A DNA stretch of 64,000 nt, taken from Trifolium pratense. Its lineage: Eukaryota > Streptophyta > Magnoliopsida > Fabales > Fabaceae. A program made the translations under genes and the position numbers. The notes beneath the pieces are model-generated. The model made no database searches and had not been told where the DNA came from. It worked only from the letters and a program-made list of their open reading frames with translations. The stretch lies in the NCBI RefSeq assembly GCF_020283565.1, contig NC_060062.1, positions 19,812,127-19,876,126 of the forward strand, written 5' to 3'. How positions within the stretch are numbered: the first letter of the stretch is position 1; each line of letters begins with the position of its first letter. This document shows, piece after piece, positions 39,438 to 59,600 of this stretch.

Positions 39438-39681
39438 GAAAATTTCTCATCTCACCCACTCACTTTCTCACCTACCCCCTGTTTTTCCATTTTTGTCCTT
39501 GGTCAAAAAATTCGGAACGCGTTTTTCGAATTATTTTTGCCTTTAAAAACAACTTCAGAATGTGTTTTTCAAATTTGAACTAAAAAAATTCGGAAAACAC
39601 GTTCCGAATTTTTTGACCAAGGGCAAAAATGGAAAAACAGGAGGTAGGTGAGAAAGTGAGTAGGTGAGATGAGAAATTTTC
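39438..39681. mobile_element. Fold-back MITE with 9-base duplication
   Basis: AAGCACTTG flanks both ends (39429-39437, 39682-39690). Arms are near-perfect inverted repeats of about 90 bases, starting GAAAATTTCTCATCTCACCC. They fold around a short centre with GGAACGCGTTTTTCGAAT. The 9-base duplication suggests Mutator mobilisation. Confidence 0.93.
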
Positions 39682-39690
39682 AAGCACTTG

Positions 39691-40563
39691 TGGACCAATA
39701 ACCCGTACAATCTTAATTTGGCCCAATATTGGATGACTTAAATTTATGCATGTTATTAGATGTGTTGCTAATCAAATTGCACATTATCTAGCAAAATTTG
39801 TCATTTCCAATTTAGATTGGGTATGGATTGAGGAAACTCCTAGTTGTATTTTTGTTGTTTTGACTTCAAATAAATCAGACATTGAGTAATGAATATCACT
39901 GTATAACAAAGGTGATCGATCGGCACATAAAAGTGTCTATCTATTTTAGTTTAATAAGTATATAAAAGCTACATAGAATATTTGTACCCAAAAAAAAAGC
40001 TACATAGAACAAACTTATTTCCTTCATTTCCAATAAAAAAATAAGGTGATTTTATGACTTGTGACAATTATTACATGATTAAATTTTACCTGAAATAAAA
40101 TCAAGTAATTCATTTGTTACTTTTTACGTGTCGTTCTAGTATAAAGCTGCAAAATCAAGATAGTGGATTACCCTCATTTTGAAAAAGGAATGTAGTTATT
40201 GAGAAAGAATGAATTTTTTCCATTAATTTTATGGAAAATGAGAATCATGAGTTATTGAGAGAATAAAAGTATATATAATTGACAAATAGAAACAATTTTT
40301 TTTCCTCCCTAAAACGACACTTAAAAAGAAACGGAGAAAGTAAAATTTATTATATTGCAGATGTCATATGGTAAGAAGCTAAGTGACATTCTTTCTTGAC
40401 GAAGAAACTACTAGTAAGAAACATAACAAGCATTTATGTTTCAAAAAAAAATCAGTGTAACTTATAAACTAGTAATGAAACTAGTCTTATGGTTTTATAT
40501 TTGGATATGGCACTAATAATTTTGTGTTAATACAATAAAAATCACCAAGTGCTTATATATACT
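39691..40563. other. Downstream flank of the nitrite reductase gene
   Basis: No gene. About 40130-40345 is half of a Stowaway-like element with its end ACACTTAAAAAGAAACGGAG, reverse complement of 31084-31265. The remainder is AT-rich and featureless. Confidence 0.45.
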
Positions 40564-43500
40564 TTAATCATCCCCTTCTTCTCTATTCCTTGGGACACCC
40601 CCAAAATATTTAACCAATATATCAGCTACAATAGGCACCAAATCCTTACAAGGGACACTTTTCTTATACACTTCAGCTAAATGAGAATCACTTCCAATTC
40701 TTCCGCCAAGAAAAATATCAACACCTTCAGTAGGTTTACCATTTTCATCCCTAGCCATGCAACCCATAAAACCAATATCAGCAACCTGAACCTGACCACA
40801 TGTGTTAGGACAACCAGTCCAATGCATTCTAACCGGTTTAGTAACCGCCACGTATCTGTCGACTTCTTCGGTTACTTTCAAAGCCCTTGCTTTTGTCTCA
40901 ATTATTGCTTGTCCACAAAATTGGTTACCAGTGCATGCTACAAGTGTTTTCATTAGGATTGATGGTTCAGGTAAGAATTTTTGTTTCAAGAGAGGTTCAT
41001 TAAGTAATGCATCAAGTTTTGAGTTTTCGACATTTGGAATTATTATGTTTTGTTCTACGGTTAGCCTTAGTTCGCCGGTGCCATATTCGTCTGCCAAACG
41101 AGCTAGCTCGTCCATTTCGTCTGCTTGGATTCGACCGACTGGAATGTGGATTCCTACATAGCATAAACCTTCTTGTTTTTGTGGATGAACACCTAAGATA
41201 TCTCTTCTTTCCCATTGCTTTTGAACAAGTTCTTCTTTTGATGCTCTCTCTAGCTTCTTTGTTGGCATTCTTTTTTCCACCTCTGACCTGAATACTTCTA
41301 TGCCCTGCATTTCTCAAACATTTATCACATATAAGCCAAGGTAGAATTGAATAGTTCTCTTACTAGTGACAATTGAAAATTATCGATCACATTAGTGACA
41401 TTTTTAGAGACTAAATTGATTGATCCGGAATAACTAATGTTATTGAAAATTTTCAATTTCATATATAATTTGAAAATTCCTTAATTTCATGAATCAAAAT
41501 GCCGGAAGCCTACAATTTGAAGGAATCCAAACATTTCATCTATTACATAATCGCAAGGGACGAAGTTCAAATCCCTTCAAAGAGTGTCGTAAAATGGATT
41601 GATTATAATTTATGAAAGAAAGGATTGTGTCAATGATTAAATCATCTCATTAGAAAAAGTGGTAACTTACTAATTCATCAATCAACCACATCATTCTGGT
41701 TTTCTGTCTATTCCCTCTGGTGCCGAGGTCTCTATAGGTTTCAAGAACAGCTTTACAAAGTGGGATAACATCATCTGCAGAAACCCATGCATCAAGTGGA
41801 ACTGCTTCTGCACATCGCTTGGGACTAAAGAAACCACCCACCAATAAGTTGAATCCAAATCGACCTTCCTTATTTTTTGCAGGCATGTAAGCAAGATCGT
41901 TAATATGAGGATGCTCGAAAAGATCATGGGAACCTATCACACACACATTCCACTTCCTTGGCCTGCGCATTTTACCAAAAGGATTTAGCGGATATGCACG
42001 GTTACTAATGCTTGCAATGCAAGTATACTTAGCAGTAATGAACTACTCCCTCTGGACCAGATACATTAGTTTTTCAATGAACCTAAAAAGTTATTTGTTT
42101 CTTATATTAAGGACTGGAGGGGGTACCATTTTATTTCTCATCTCACACATGAAAGTCTATTGCTTGCAATGCAAGTATACTTTAGCGGTAATCAATTACT
42201 ACTACTACTATTACTAACACATAAAAAATTGACTTATCAAACTTAAAATGAGTCAAATAATGTTCTTCTAACGACTCAAACTTTCTAACTACATAACTGC
42301 TTGATTTCCCTAATTAACTATAGTCAGATCATCTGACATTATGAATGAAATATTAAGATGATAAGTGTAGACTTACAAGTTTGTAATTGTTGGGTTACCA
42401 AGTGAATTAGCAGTGATGAATTGAGATAACAAATTGGTGTAAGGTCTTGTATCAACAATCTCATCAGGGTCAATACCAGCAAGAGGGTTACCAACAGGGT
42501 TTCTCACATTGTCCATTCCACTCTGCAGGCTTGTTAACCCAACCTCTGCAAGTCCCTTAAGAATTTCTGGAACATCAGGTAACGTTACACCTCGAATTTG
42601 CCAATTCTGCCTCGTTGTCACATCAGCGCATCCATCTTTGCCGTACTTTCTGATCACGCTCGCCAAGTAACGTGTTTGTGCACTTGTTGTTACCCCGTTT
42701 GGAAGTTTCAGTCTCATCATAAATCTTCCATCTGGTTTTCACAAAGCAACTGAGTTTTTTATTCTCATATATTAACACTGAATTTCTAAGTGCATGTTTG
42801 AATTAACGATGAGTTTGCATAATCATGGTGTGCTACTATAATTTTGGTAAAAACTACACTTAGAAGCTTTAACACAATCACGGTGCTGCACTGATTTTGT
42901 CAAACTCCGCGTCAATCCAAACATGCAATAAACTGATCCAAATTATGTAGGCAAATTTTGGTCTCTAAATAAAACAAAAATTCATAAAGTTCTAAATTGT
43001 TTGTTATTTAGTTATAGAGAAAATGTAACATGTATGGTCAGTGTAAACTAATTTTATTCCTAGTATGAGGGTAACATGATGAGACTAAAATGGTCAATGA
43101 ATTAAAATTTCATGAATAATTTTTTCAACTTCTTAACTTTTGGACTATGCACACTACAACTTTGGAAACAAAAATTATGTTTTACTCTAAAAATGAAAGA
43201 GAATATTTAAGTTAACAAAACTAATGAACAAAACCCTATGAAGCACGGAAAAAGATACGGATACCGGACACGACGCAGACACCGACACATCGACACCTAT
43301 AATAATTTTCAAAATTGACATAATTTAATGTAATCGTAAGTGTCAGTGTCATGTGTTGCACACTGACGCGTGTCCGACATCGGGACATGACTAATCCAAG
43401 TAGTGTATGTACTTTCTTGACAAAAACATAGTATGATTGAACTTTGAAGTGTAAATAAAGTTAGAGAAAACTGTAAAAAGAAAGTGAAAACTTACATTGA

Positions 43501-43862
43501 TGCTTTCTCCTATGAAAAAGACCAAGCCATTTAAGTCTAACATCAATATCATCTTTAGTAAGTTTAGAGCTTTCAATTTCTTCAAGAGACATATTAGCCA
43601 AATCATGAATCCCACCTTCCATGAAAAGCTTCATGGGTTCTTTCTGAATCTTAACTTTTTCTTGAGGATTAATACCTCCTCTATGTTCTTCCTTCAAAAT
43701 CCAATAACCATCTTTTTCTTCAACTCTAGGCTCCAACCTTGATGCATCAACTTGTGTTGAAACAGGAGCAATTGATGGAGTTGCAGCAGATAATAGCCAT
43801 GTTTTGTTGTGGTGAGAGATTGATGGAGGGGTGAGAAAACGAATAGAGAATGAAGAAGACAT
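40564..43862 (-). CDS. NIR: Ferredoxin-nitrite reductase, plastid
   Basis: Reduces nitrite to ammonium with six electrons from ferredoxin, the second step of nitrate assimilation, in the plastid stroma. Four exons on the minus strand: 43862-43496, 42731-42377, 41962-41671, 41304-40564. GT-AG borders; total 1755 nt, giving 584 residues plus stop, the usual plant length. The first 25-30 residues are rich in Ser/Thr/His and lack acids, as a transit peptide should. Two ferredoxin-like half domains follow, with MMRLKLPNGVTT, TTRQNWQIRGV, NVRNPVGNPLAGID and ELRLTVEQNIIIPNV. The siroheme/4Fe-4S ligands are Cys462, Cys468 (ACTGNQFC) and Cys503, Cys507 (TGCPNTC). Sulfite reductase is a relative, but the length and the PRKWN.C.IGSHD.FEHPHIN block favour nitrite reductase. 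Introns 1 and 2 hold MITEs. Confidence 0.96.
42046..42123. mobile_element. Very short Stowaway-like MITE in nitrite reductase intron 2
   Basis: Left CTCCCTCTGGACCAGATACA and right complement CCCCCTCCAGTCCTTAATATA, with TA on both sides (42044-42045, 42124-42125). Only 78 bases. A 38-base host segment (GCTTGCAATGCAAGTATACT...) occurs at 42010 and again at 42164, so the insertion sits in a local duplication. Confidence 0.75.
43234..43400. mobile_element. MITE of the AAGCACGGAC family in nitrite reductase intron 1
   Basis: Starts TATGAAGCACGGAAAAAG. The centre is TTGACATAATTTAATGTAATC and GACACCGACAC words are present. The right end is worn (CGGGACATGACTAATCCAAG). Confidence 0.7.
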
Positions 43863-45681
43863 TGGAAGGAATGAAAAGAGAGTTTGTGTTGAGGATGAGT
43901 TTGTGAGACATTTTTGTAGGATGAGATTGAGAGGAGAAGAGTGAAGTTGGGACCTTACGAGTAAGCAAGAGGTTCTTTCTTAACTCCTTCATCGTCCTTT
44001 GGTTGGAGCTAAGGGTCATCTTAATAATTTGTAGTAATTGAAGAGTATTATCCTTACTTGTCCTATAAACTATTTGTAAAATGCACATGTGGTGTCAAAA
44101 TCAAAGGTTGGTTACATTCAGCATACTATATACATTTTTTATTTCTTTCTATTTTTATCTTGTACTAAAAAGTTCATCGGTAAGTTAGATCAGAATGTTC
44201 ACCTAAGTTCGTACAGAATTCAAAGTATAGAAAATGCAGAAATACTTACAGATCACTCATTAACGAGGTTCTCAAATCAACAAGAGTTGATCTACGTCTT
44301 TTAGAATATAAGTTAATTCTTTATCAATATGAGAAAAAATAATGGTTAAAGTAGTTTAATAGTTATTATTTCACATTTTAAAATGAATAATATATTAAGA
44401 TTGAGTTATGTTCACGCGGAAATATTTTATTAATACAAATGAAAATGCAAGCTTTTGTGTCAAAATGCATGCGTGTAATTTCAAAGAAAAATAAGCCAAC
44501 ATAAAATTAAACTATTACCAAAGAAACACTAAAAATATAAACTATTACCAAAGAGAAGAGACCACCACCCGAAGCATTATGTATGAATGACTCAATCTCT
44601 GTCACAAAAATATCTTCAATAAAAAATTATGAATAAATTATTAGCTTGTGGGGATTGTTCAATTTTGGCATCTTATGGATATTTAATTACAACAAGTCGC
44701 CGCAGAAATCAAAAGGGAAACCAAACCACACATAGATAGCCATAGGAAATGCCCCAAGTGGATTAGACAAGCTCATGTATAACCACATAATAAACCTTAT
44801 GAGGTTTCCAAGAGTCAAATCAGGTTTTATCACCCTAAGCTGAATCAAACGGTGAACGGGTATTGTAAAAGGAAAAAAAAAAAAAACTGTATTTTTTTTA
44901 TTAACCCTTTGGGAATTGGACGAAGGGACCCAATAATCTAAAATTCGGTCACGAGATAAGTAAAATCTGGTCAATAATTATTTTTATTAGGATTCAAATT
45001 CAGGTTCTACTGACTAATTTATCCTAGAGAGAGCTCATTAACCACTTGAACTCAATGTCTTAATTAAACAACTTGTATTTCTGTGAGGAAAAAAAATAGG
45101 AGACTTCACTTACTAATCCGTTACTATCTAATATCCCTAATATAAGAAAAAATTAATATATCTGATCTAAATTTTGAACTATGTACATTAATTTTTGTCG
45201 ACCAAACTTTTCTTACATTTAGGACCAAGGTAGTATTACTAATGCATAATCAATCACTAATCAGTATGCATAATCAAGTACTACTAATGAGTTATATTTT
45301 TCTCTTTGCATTCATTTTCATCCTGCATTCAAACGAAACATGTATTCTTGGGTGAAAATTTGGATGTTTAACTAAAATATTCACCCACAGTATACAAACA
45401 CTATCTTGATGTTCATCTTATAACTGTATCTAGATATAATCACTCGGCATTAAATATGGATTTTCAATTCACTAACAAAAAAGGGGTTTAAATATTGTTG
45501 AAGTGGTATATATTTTCTGAATGTAAATCCTCAATGAGTTGGCCAAAGTGGATTAGGCACTATAAAGCCATGCCAATTCCATTACCACACTCATTCCTAA
45601 AACTTCACCCCTCAGTTAAGTGAAAGTGCTATTGCTATTGCTACATGATCATGTAAATTGCAGGGAGTTTATCATTACATG
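43863..45681. other. Nitrite reductase promoter side and spacer to the fucosyltransferase
   Basis: 43863-44090 is the likely leader and core promoter of the nitrite reductase gene; no clear TATA box was picked. On the minus strand 44842-44687 there is an open stretch after a splice-acceptor-like TTTGATTCAG. It reads LRVIKPDLTLGNLIRFIMWL and continues with a hydrophobic segment to a stop. It may be a gene fragment and is not recognised. The remainder is AT-rich. Confidence 0.35.
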
Positions 45682-53006
<7,325 letters not shown>

Positions 53007-54666
53007 CAATTAATTCTACTTCCAATTTTCAATTCCTCAATTTCCCACTTTTTTCTTACCCAGAAACTTCGATTGAAAGTGAAAAAAAAAAGCTTGTGGA
53101 GGTAGTTGAAATGGGTTCCGTTACAGACACGATTCCATGAAGAAGAAAAAAGGGTGATGGTTGAAGATTGAAGTTGCGCCTCCGTCGACGATAAAGAATG
53201 CAAAATTTGCACTTTATTCGTCAATGGGGCAAAGATTTTTCGAAAATTCAAAGTCTATGGAGTGGTTTGCTGAAATTCTGACCGAAACCAATAAGAAACA
53301 AAAACAAAATGACGATGAAATTGTAGGGGCTTATGTTTGTGTAACTTTGGAGTTTTTTTTTTTGGACAAAATGATGGTTCACATAATCTTGTCCAATTTA
53401 TATATTTGGGCTTTTGAGGTGGGTTGCTATCAGGTCCACATCTACACTGTCTTTTCGTTTCTTTGGTTTCAAGTTATTGTGCAATGCATACTTAATGAAA
53501 ATCATAATAATTAATGTGTTATGTTAAACACGGCATTTGATGTACTTGTTAAGCATATCAAAAATAGAAATAATTAATAAAAAATTAACTTTTTATACTT
53601 TCAATATATTTAATGCACGAGTTTCAAGACAAAATTTTCTTATTTGTGTGTTTAACTAGTGCACCGGATACACTATTTAACATTTTCCAAAATTAATTTG
53701 AAGCAAATCAATACTTTTACACAAATTAACTAATCACGGTTCAAGTGGTTAAGTAGTTCATAAAATGATGAATTGTTTGAAAGTATTTTTTTATGTATTA
53801 TTTACAATTTCTCCGTTATATAAAAGGAAATGAAAATAGAGTAAAAGTGAATGACAAAGAAATGTTTATTGCAAAAAACGAAGGAAAATTCAAATAAAGA
53901 TAAGATTTTGAGTATTTAGTAGAATAAAAAGGAAAACTTATATTTAGTTCAATTATTTTGACAAAAATATCCCTTGTTTTGCTTATGCGTCGATTAATTA
54001 AGGCTTAATTAGTATTTTGAACTCTTAAAAATATTTGGTTTCACATTGGTCCCTTAATAATTAAACGTTCATCGTTGGTCCTTTAAAAATATCTCTTTTG
54101 GCCACATTGGTTCCTTTTGTTAATTTTTTGCAGAAAATGTTAACTTTGAAATTATGCAGGCAAACCACTACTTTGGTCCTTTTAAGTATATCTCACTTAC
54201 GTTAAAAAAAAAAAAAACATATCTCACTTTCACATTTGTCCTTGAATATACCAAAATTGCAATTAGGTTCACAAGTGTCTTTTTTATTAGTTATTTTGGT
54301 CCTCAAATATATTTTTAGGTAGTTAATTTGGTCCTCAAATATGTTTTTTGTTGTCAATCAATTTAGTCTATAAAATTAGTAACAAAATATGACTACGAAT
54401 TACACCTCTGAAGATTAAAATGGTGGTTTGCCCGAAATTATTCCATGGAATCATAACAGAATGGATAACAACATTCCTTTAGCTACGCTAAGTCACAGCT
54501 TACAGAATCTCTCATTTGTGAAGTACATGAGCTAACTTAGAGCTTTATTCTTCATTTTTTTTTACTTAACTGTGTTTCACATGTACATATCACACATTTA
54601 TAATTTTATAATAATAGTATTTAAGAAGTACACAATCTGTCCCTCTTTCATAATATATCCACGATG
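53007..54666. other. Fucosyltransferase leader and promoter side, then intergenic
   Basis: 53007-53200 is the probable 5' leader of the fucosyltransferase on the minus strand. The text at 53995-54440 (TTAAGGCTTAATTAGT, then TTGGTCC words) looks like one arm of a fold-back element related to 11945-12290. No other gene was seen. Confidence 0.45.
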
Positions 54667-54869
54667 GATATATTTAATTCAATTAGAGGTTGTGAAACTT
54701 TCTCTCATAACGGCGATCGCGTAACTCTGTTCCTCACCGTTTTCACTCTTTCCCTCACCGATTCCTCACCGTTTTCACTATGATACCCATCGATTAACTA
54801 TGTTCCCTCACTTGGATCAGTTAGAGGTTGCGATTAATTGTAAACTTTTTTTGAGGTTGCGATTCAACA

Positions 54870-55110
54870 ATTGCGTTAAAAGCTTCTGAGGTTGCGATTC
54901 AACAATTGCGATTCAACACTTCTTCTTCAACAATTCCATGACCTGATTCAACACTTCTTCCTCATCGCGATTCGCGATTTGTAGTCCTTCTTCATAACAT
55001 ACTTTCTTCATCGCGATTTGCAGTCCTTCTTCATCGCGATTTGCAAAAATTAATTAGCATTCTTCATCGCGATTTACAGTCCCTCTTCATCGCGATTTGC
55101 GAGTGAAACT
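54870..55110. repeat. Short degenerate repeats in the LINE 5' leader
   Basis: GAGGTTGCGATTCAACAATT occurs in tandem twice. CTTCATCGCGATTTGCAGTC-like units then recur about five times. LINE leaders often carry such repeats, which act as promoter modules in some families. Function here is inferred only. Confidence 0.75.
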
Positions 55111-55450
55111 GTATCGTGGATGGGCTCTGTTATGTGAAGCGGCGTCACTATCCCTGGTTGGACTGTGAGTTTCGCCGCCGTCACTCTTCTTCCTCGGTAT
55201 TTCTCTAATTGCAGATCTTCTATGTTTGTCTGCTTCGCCCGTTAGCTTTGTTTTTGCTGGATATCATCCTCGTTGTTTTTTGCTTTGTCTGGGTTACATA
55301 ACCGACTTAGTTATTCGAAATTTAGCGAGCTTCCCGGTGCTCTGCTAAGGTTTGGGTATCTCTCCACCCTGTGAGAGTTTTGTGGGATCTTTGTATCGTT
55401 GACAGCCTGTTGCTCTCTGTTTTTTGGTTTATTGCTTGTGTACTAATAAT

Positions 55451-56377
55451 ATGGAAGGGATTAACTTGGATAACCTTAATATTGAGGAGGAGGCTTTGAA
55501 TTTCGACCTGGAGGAAAATTCTGATGAACAATACGATGTTAATCTCTGCTTGGTGGGTCGCTTCATTCATGATAGGCCTATTAAATTCAATAGTATGAAG
55601 GCGCGGTTGGCTGATGTTTGGCGACCATTGAAGAGCATGGTTGTGAAGGAAGCCACATAGGGTTTATACTTATTCCAATTTTTTCATCCCCTAGATGTAG
55701 AGGAGGTTATCAAGGGAAGGTCATGACTTTTTGATAACTTCACTTTGGTTATTGAAAGGTTGAAGGTAGGTGTGGCTTTACATGATGTCCCTCTTTATCA
55801 TGTTAATTGTTGGGTGCAAATCCATAACGTCCTTGTTGGTATGATGATTGAGAAGGTGGGGAGGGGTCTTGCTAATTACATTGGGGAGTTTGTGGAGTAT
55901 GACAAAAACAACAATACAAGCTTCTGGCGGCAGTACATGAGGCTGAAGGTGAGGGTGGATGTTAGGAGGCCGTTGAAGATTGAGAAAAAGATCAGCCTGA
56001 ATAGTGGTGTGGGGGGTGTTGTGAAATTTAAGTATGAGTGGTTGGGTCTTTTTTGTTTTGTTTGTGGAGTTATTGGACATTCCGAAAATAAGTGTGAGGT
56101 CAAATATGCCATGGAAAGGGATGATGGAAGGAGGGGTTGGTTGAATGATATTAGAGCGGATGTGCGCCATCCTGGAGGTAGAGTTGAATCATGTTGGTTA
56201 CGTGATGAAGGGAGTAGTAGGGGTCGTGCGGCTACTGATTGTCATGCTAGTCAGTGGGAGTCACCGAGTTCAGGGTCCCCACAGTCCAATGAGGCACAAC
56301 CACGCGCAAGAGACACTAGTAGTGATAATAGTCAAGGTGGTGATAGAGCATTGGTCACCGGAAGGAATATTCGTTAG
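55451..56377 (+). pseudogene. LINE ORF1: DUF4283 domain plus CCHC zinc knuckle
   Basis: From ATG 55451 the frame reads VNLCLVGRFIHDRPIKFNSM, VWRPLKSM and VIERLKVG (DUF4283 pattern). It then reads WRQYMRLKVRVDVRRPLK and the zinc knuckle CFVCGVIGHSENKC, and ends in a Ser/Gly/Asp-rich tail. Two in-frame stops (55658-55660, 55724-55726) break it without frameshift. ORF1 proteins bind the LINE RNA. Confidence 0.85.
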
Positions 56378-56679
56378 TCACGGCCAACAACTGTGAGGAG
56401 TTCACACGCTATTCCTGGGCCAATCATTATTACCCCTACTGCCACTAATACATTGACCCACTGCCCTATATTGACTTTGACCAATGATAGGAATACAGGG
56501 CAGATTGGGAATGAGGTGGTCGAGAGGGGTCCAATTGTGATTGATATGTTGCAGCTGTCTGGTGGTAGCCATTTTGCTGACAGTGATATGGAGGTCCAGG
56601 TGGAGAGGAAGATAAGACGGGCGACAGGTACAAATTCGAAATAAACAATTGATCTTGTTCAACATCATTTTTTATCGGC

Positions 56680-59600
56680 ATGTCCTGGCAGTTTCCAGGA
56701 CTGCTGGGACCAATGATTATTCTCAGTTGGAATTGTCGGGGATTGGGCGGCCCGAGTGCAATTCCTAACCTACGTAAGCTCGTCTGGGTACACAAGTTAG
56801 ATATTTTATTTCTATCTGAGACTTTATCTTATACTAGACATCATGAAACTATTCGAGTTTTATTGGGTTTTGATTCTTGTTTAGCTGTCGATGTGGAGGG
56901 ACGGAATGGGGGTTTGACAGTGTTATGGAAGAAAAGTGGTCATTGTAGCATTCTAAACTATACAAGAAATTTTATTAATTTAATAGCGGAGGATGAGGAA
57001 CGGGGGGAGTGGAGGCTAACCTGTTACTATAGGTATTCAGAGCGTAGTCGGCGAAGTAGTGCATGGGATTTGTTGCGAGAGTTGAGTAATATGTCATTTC
57101 TTCCTTGGTGTATCATTGGTGATTTTAACGATATACTTTCTCAAGAGGATAAACAGGGCAATCATCCCCACCCGAATTCGTTGTGTATGAGATTTCGACA
57201 AGCGATTAATGATTGTGATCTGTCGGATATTCCACTAGGTTATCCGTTCACTTGGATAAAAAGTTGTGGTACTCCTCACGTGATTGAAGAACAGTTGGAC
57301 ATGGCGATGGCTAGTACAAGTTGGCTCCATCTTTTTCCTAATGTGGGGTTATCTAACCTTTTAGCTTCACATTCAGACCATAGTCCGATATTGTTGTAAT
57401 GTACTCCTTCTTTTAGATCTCGGTTCGATGGTTCTTTTCGCTTTGAGAATAGCTGGTTGAGAGAACCAGATTTAGAGGAGGTAGTGCTTGATGGTTGGGG
57501 TGTTCACGAGAATATTGAGGTGGTGGACCGTGTAGCTAGATGCATTAACAGACTACAAAGATGGGGAAAACATAAAAAGGTGAAATTTAAGGAGGAAATA
57601 GATGAATGTGTGAGAGAGATGACGGTGTTAAGGGGAAACCAGGGGGAGGAGGAAGGCAAACAACATCAGGAGATTCATGACCAACATGCTCTTCTGATGG
57701 TTCAAGAAGAGGACTATTGGAAACAACGCGCGAAGATGCATTAGCTTAAAGAAGGTGATATGAATACTAGTTTTTTCCATAAGTCGGCAACTGCTCGTCA
57801 CAAGAAAAAGAAGGTAAGCAAACTTGTCGATGAAGGAGGCACCGAGGTTCATACTCAAGATGAGCTTTTTGGGGTAGCGAAAAAATACTTTGATGCTCTT
57901 TTTAAACCTAAGAATGGCGAACAGGAACCGATCCTTAATCTAATCCAGAGGCGTGTGACGGATGAGGATAATATCTACCTTGTAGCACCTATTACAAAGG
58001 TTGAAATTCAACAAGCTTTGTTTCAGATGCATCCGGATAAATCTCCAGGGCCTGATGGATTTAATCCAACTTTTTATCAGAGGTTCTGGAAGCAATGTGG
58101 TGATGATATTTTTTTGGCAGCATATAACTGGTTAGAGAGAGGGTACTTCCCCACGAGTCTTAACGAAACAAACATTTGTCTCATTCCTAAATGTGACAAT
58201 CTGATGTTTATGAAAGACCTGCGTCTTATATCTCTCTGTAATGTCCTCTATAAGATGATATCTAAAGTGCTTGCTAATAGGTTGAAGATTTGTCTCGATA
58301 AGTGTGTTTTCCAGGAGCAGTCAGCATTTGTGGAAGGTAGATCGATTCTTGATAATGCTCTTATTTCCATCGAAGTGATTCATGCTTTGAAGAGAAAAAC
58401 TACAGGGCGCATAGGTGAGTTAGCACTAAAGATTGATATTAGCAAAGCTTATGATAAGGTGGACTGGGGTTTTCTCCGTGGAGTTCTAACTAGAATGGGA
58501 TTTAGTGACGTTTGGATACGTTGGATAATGATGTGTGTCAGCTCTGTCAATTACTCGGTACTCATGAATTATGACAGAGTTGGACCGATTATACCGGGTC
58601 GTGGGTTGCGACAAGGAGACCCTCTTTCCCCTTATCTGTTTATTCTGGTAGCGGAGGACTTGACTTCTCTTATTCACCAGGCGGTTGGGAGGGGTGATGT
58701 TCATGGAGCGAGAATTTGTCGTGGCGCCCCAGAGGTGTCTCACCTTCTGTTTGCGGATGATTGCTTCTTCTTTTGCAGAGCAAGTGTAGCAGAAGTAAAT
58801 CAACTTATGAGCATTCTTCATACTTATGAACTAGCCTCTGGTCAGGAAATTAATTTGGACAAATCCGAAGTATTTTTTAGTTGCAATATGTCTCATGCCG
58901 ATAAAGAAGACCTATCCCGTATACTTGGTGTCCGTCATGTTTTAGGAACAGATATATATCTTGGTCTTCCATCTATGATAGGAAGGAGTAAGAAAACAAT
59001 ATTCTCTTACATCACGGATCGTATCTGGAAGAAAATGAATTATTGGAGGGGAAGAACATTGCCTAAGGCCGGTAAGGAGGTTATGATAAAATCTGTGCTT
59101 CAAGCCATTCCATCATATGTTATGAGTATGTTTATCCTTCCTTCCTCACTCATTGACGATATCGAAAAAATGTTGAATGCCTTTTGGTGGGGAGGCAGAG
59201 GGAACAACAATAAAAGGATCCACTAGTTAGCTTGGGACAAACTTGCATGCCCTAAGGCGAAGGGTGGTTTAGCCTTTCGTAATTTTGAAGCGTTCAATAT
59301 GGCTATGGTGGCTAAACAAGCATGGAACATCATTCAAAATCCAGACTTGTTGGCGGGCTAAACTAGTTAAAGCAAGGTATTTCCCGCGCTCATCGTTACT
59401 CGAAGCATCTTTGGGTCATAATCCTAGCTTTGCGTGGCGTAGTATTTAGAAGGCTAGACAAATTCTTTTACATGGGTGTAGGTGACAGATTGGTAGTGGC
59501 GACAGAATCCGTGTTATGTATGATCCATGGCTGCGCGGAAAGGGTGATCGTTGGGTGTCCTCACCTCAAGTGGAAGATGTGTATCATTTAGTTGTTAAAG

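Noticed and set aside
41012..41317. Long open frames on both strands within nitrite reductase exon 4
   Set aside because: They are shadows of the real coding frame. The nitrite reductase frame has all family motifs and the others have none.
53007..53009. TTG as start of the fucosyltransferase
   Set aside because: The next codon is ATG, which is the normal plant start and gives the expected N-terminus.
56402..56795. Minus-strand frames across the LINE ORF1-ORF2 junction
   Set aside because: Antisense shadows of LINE coding text without domain resemblance.
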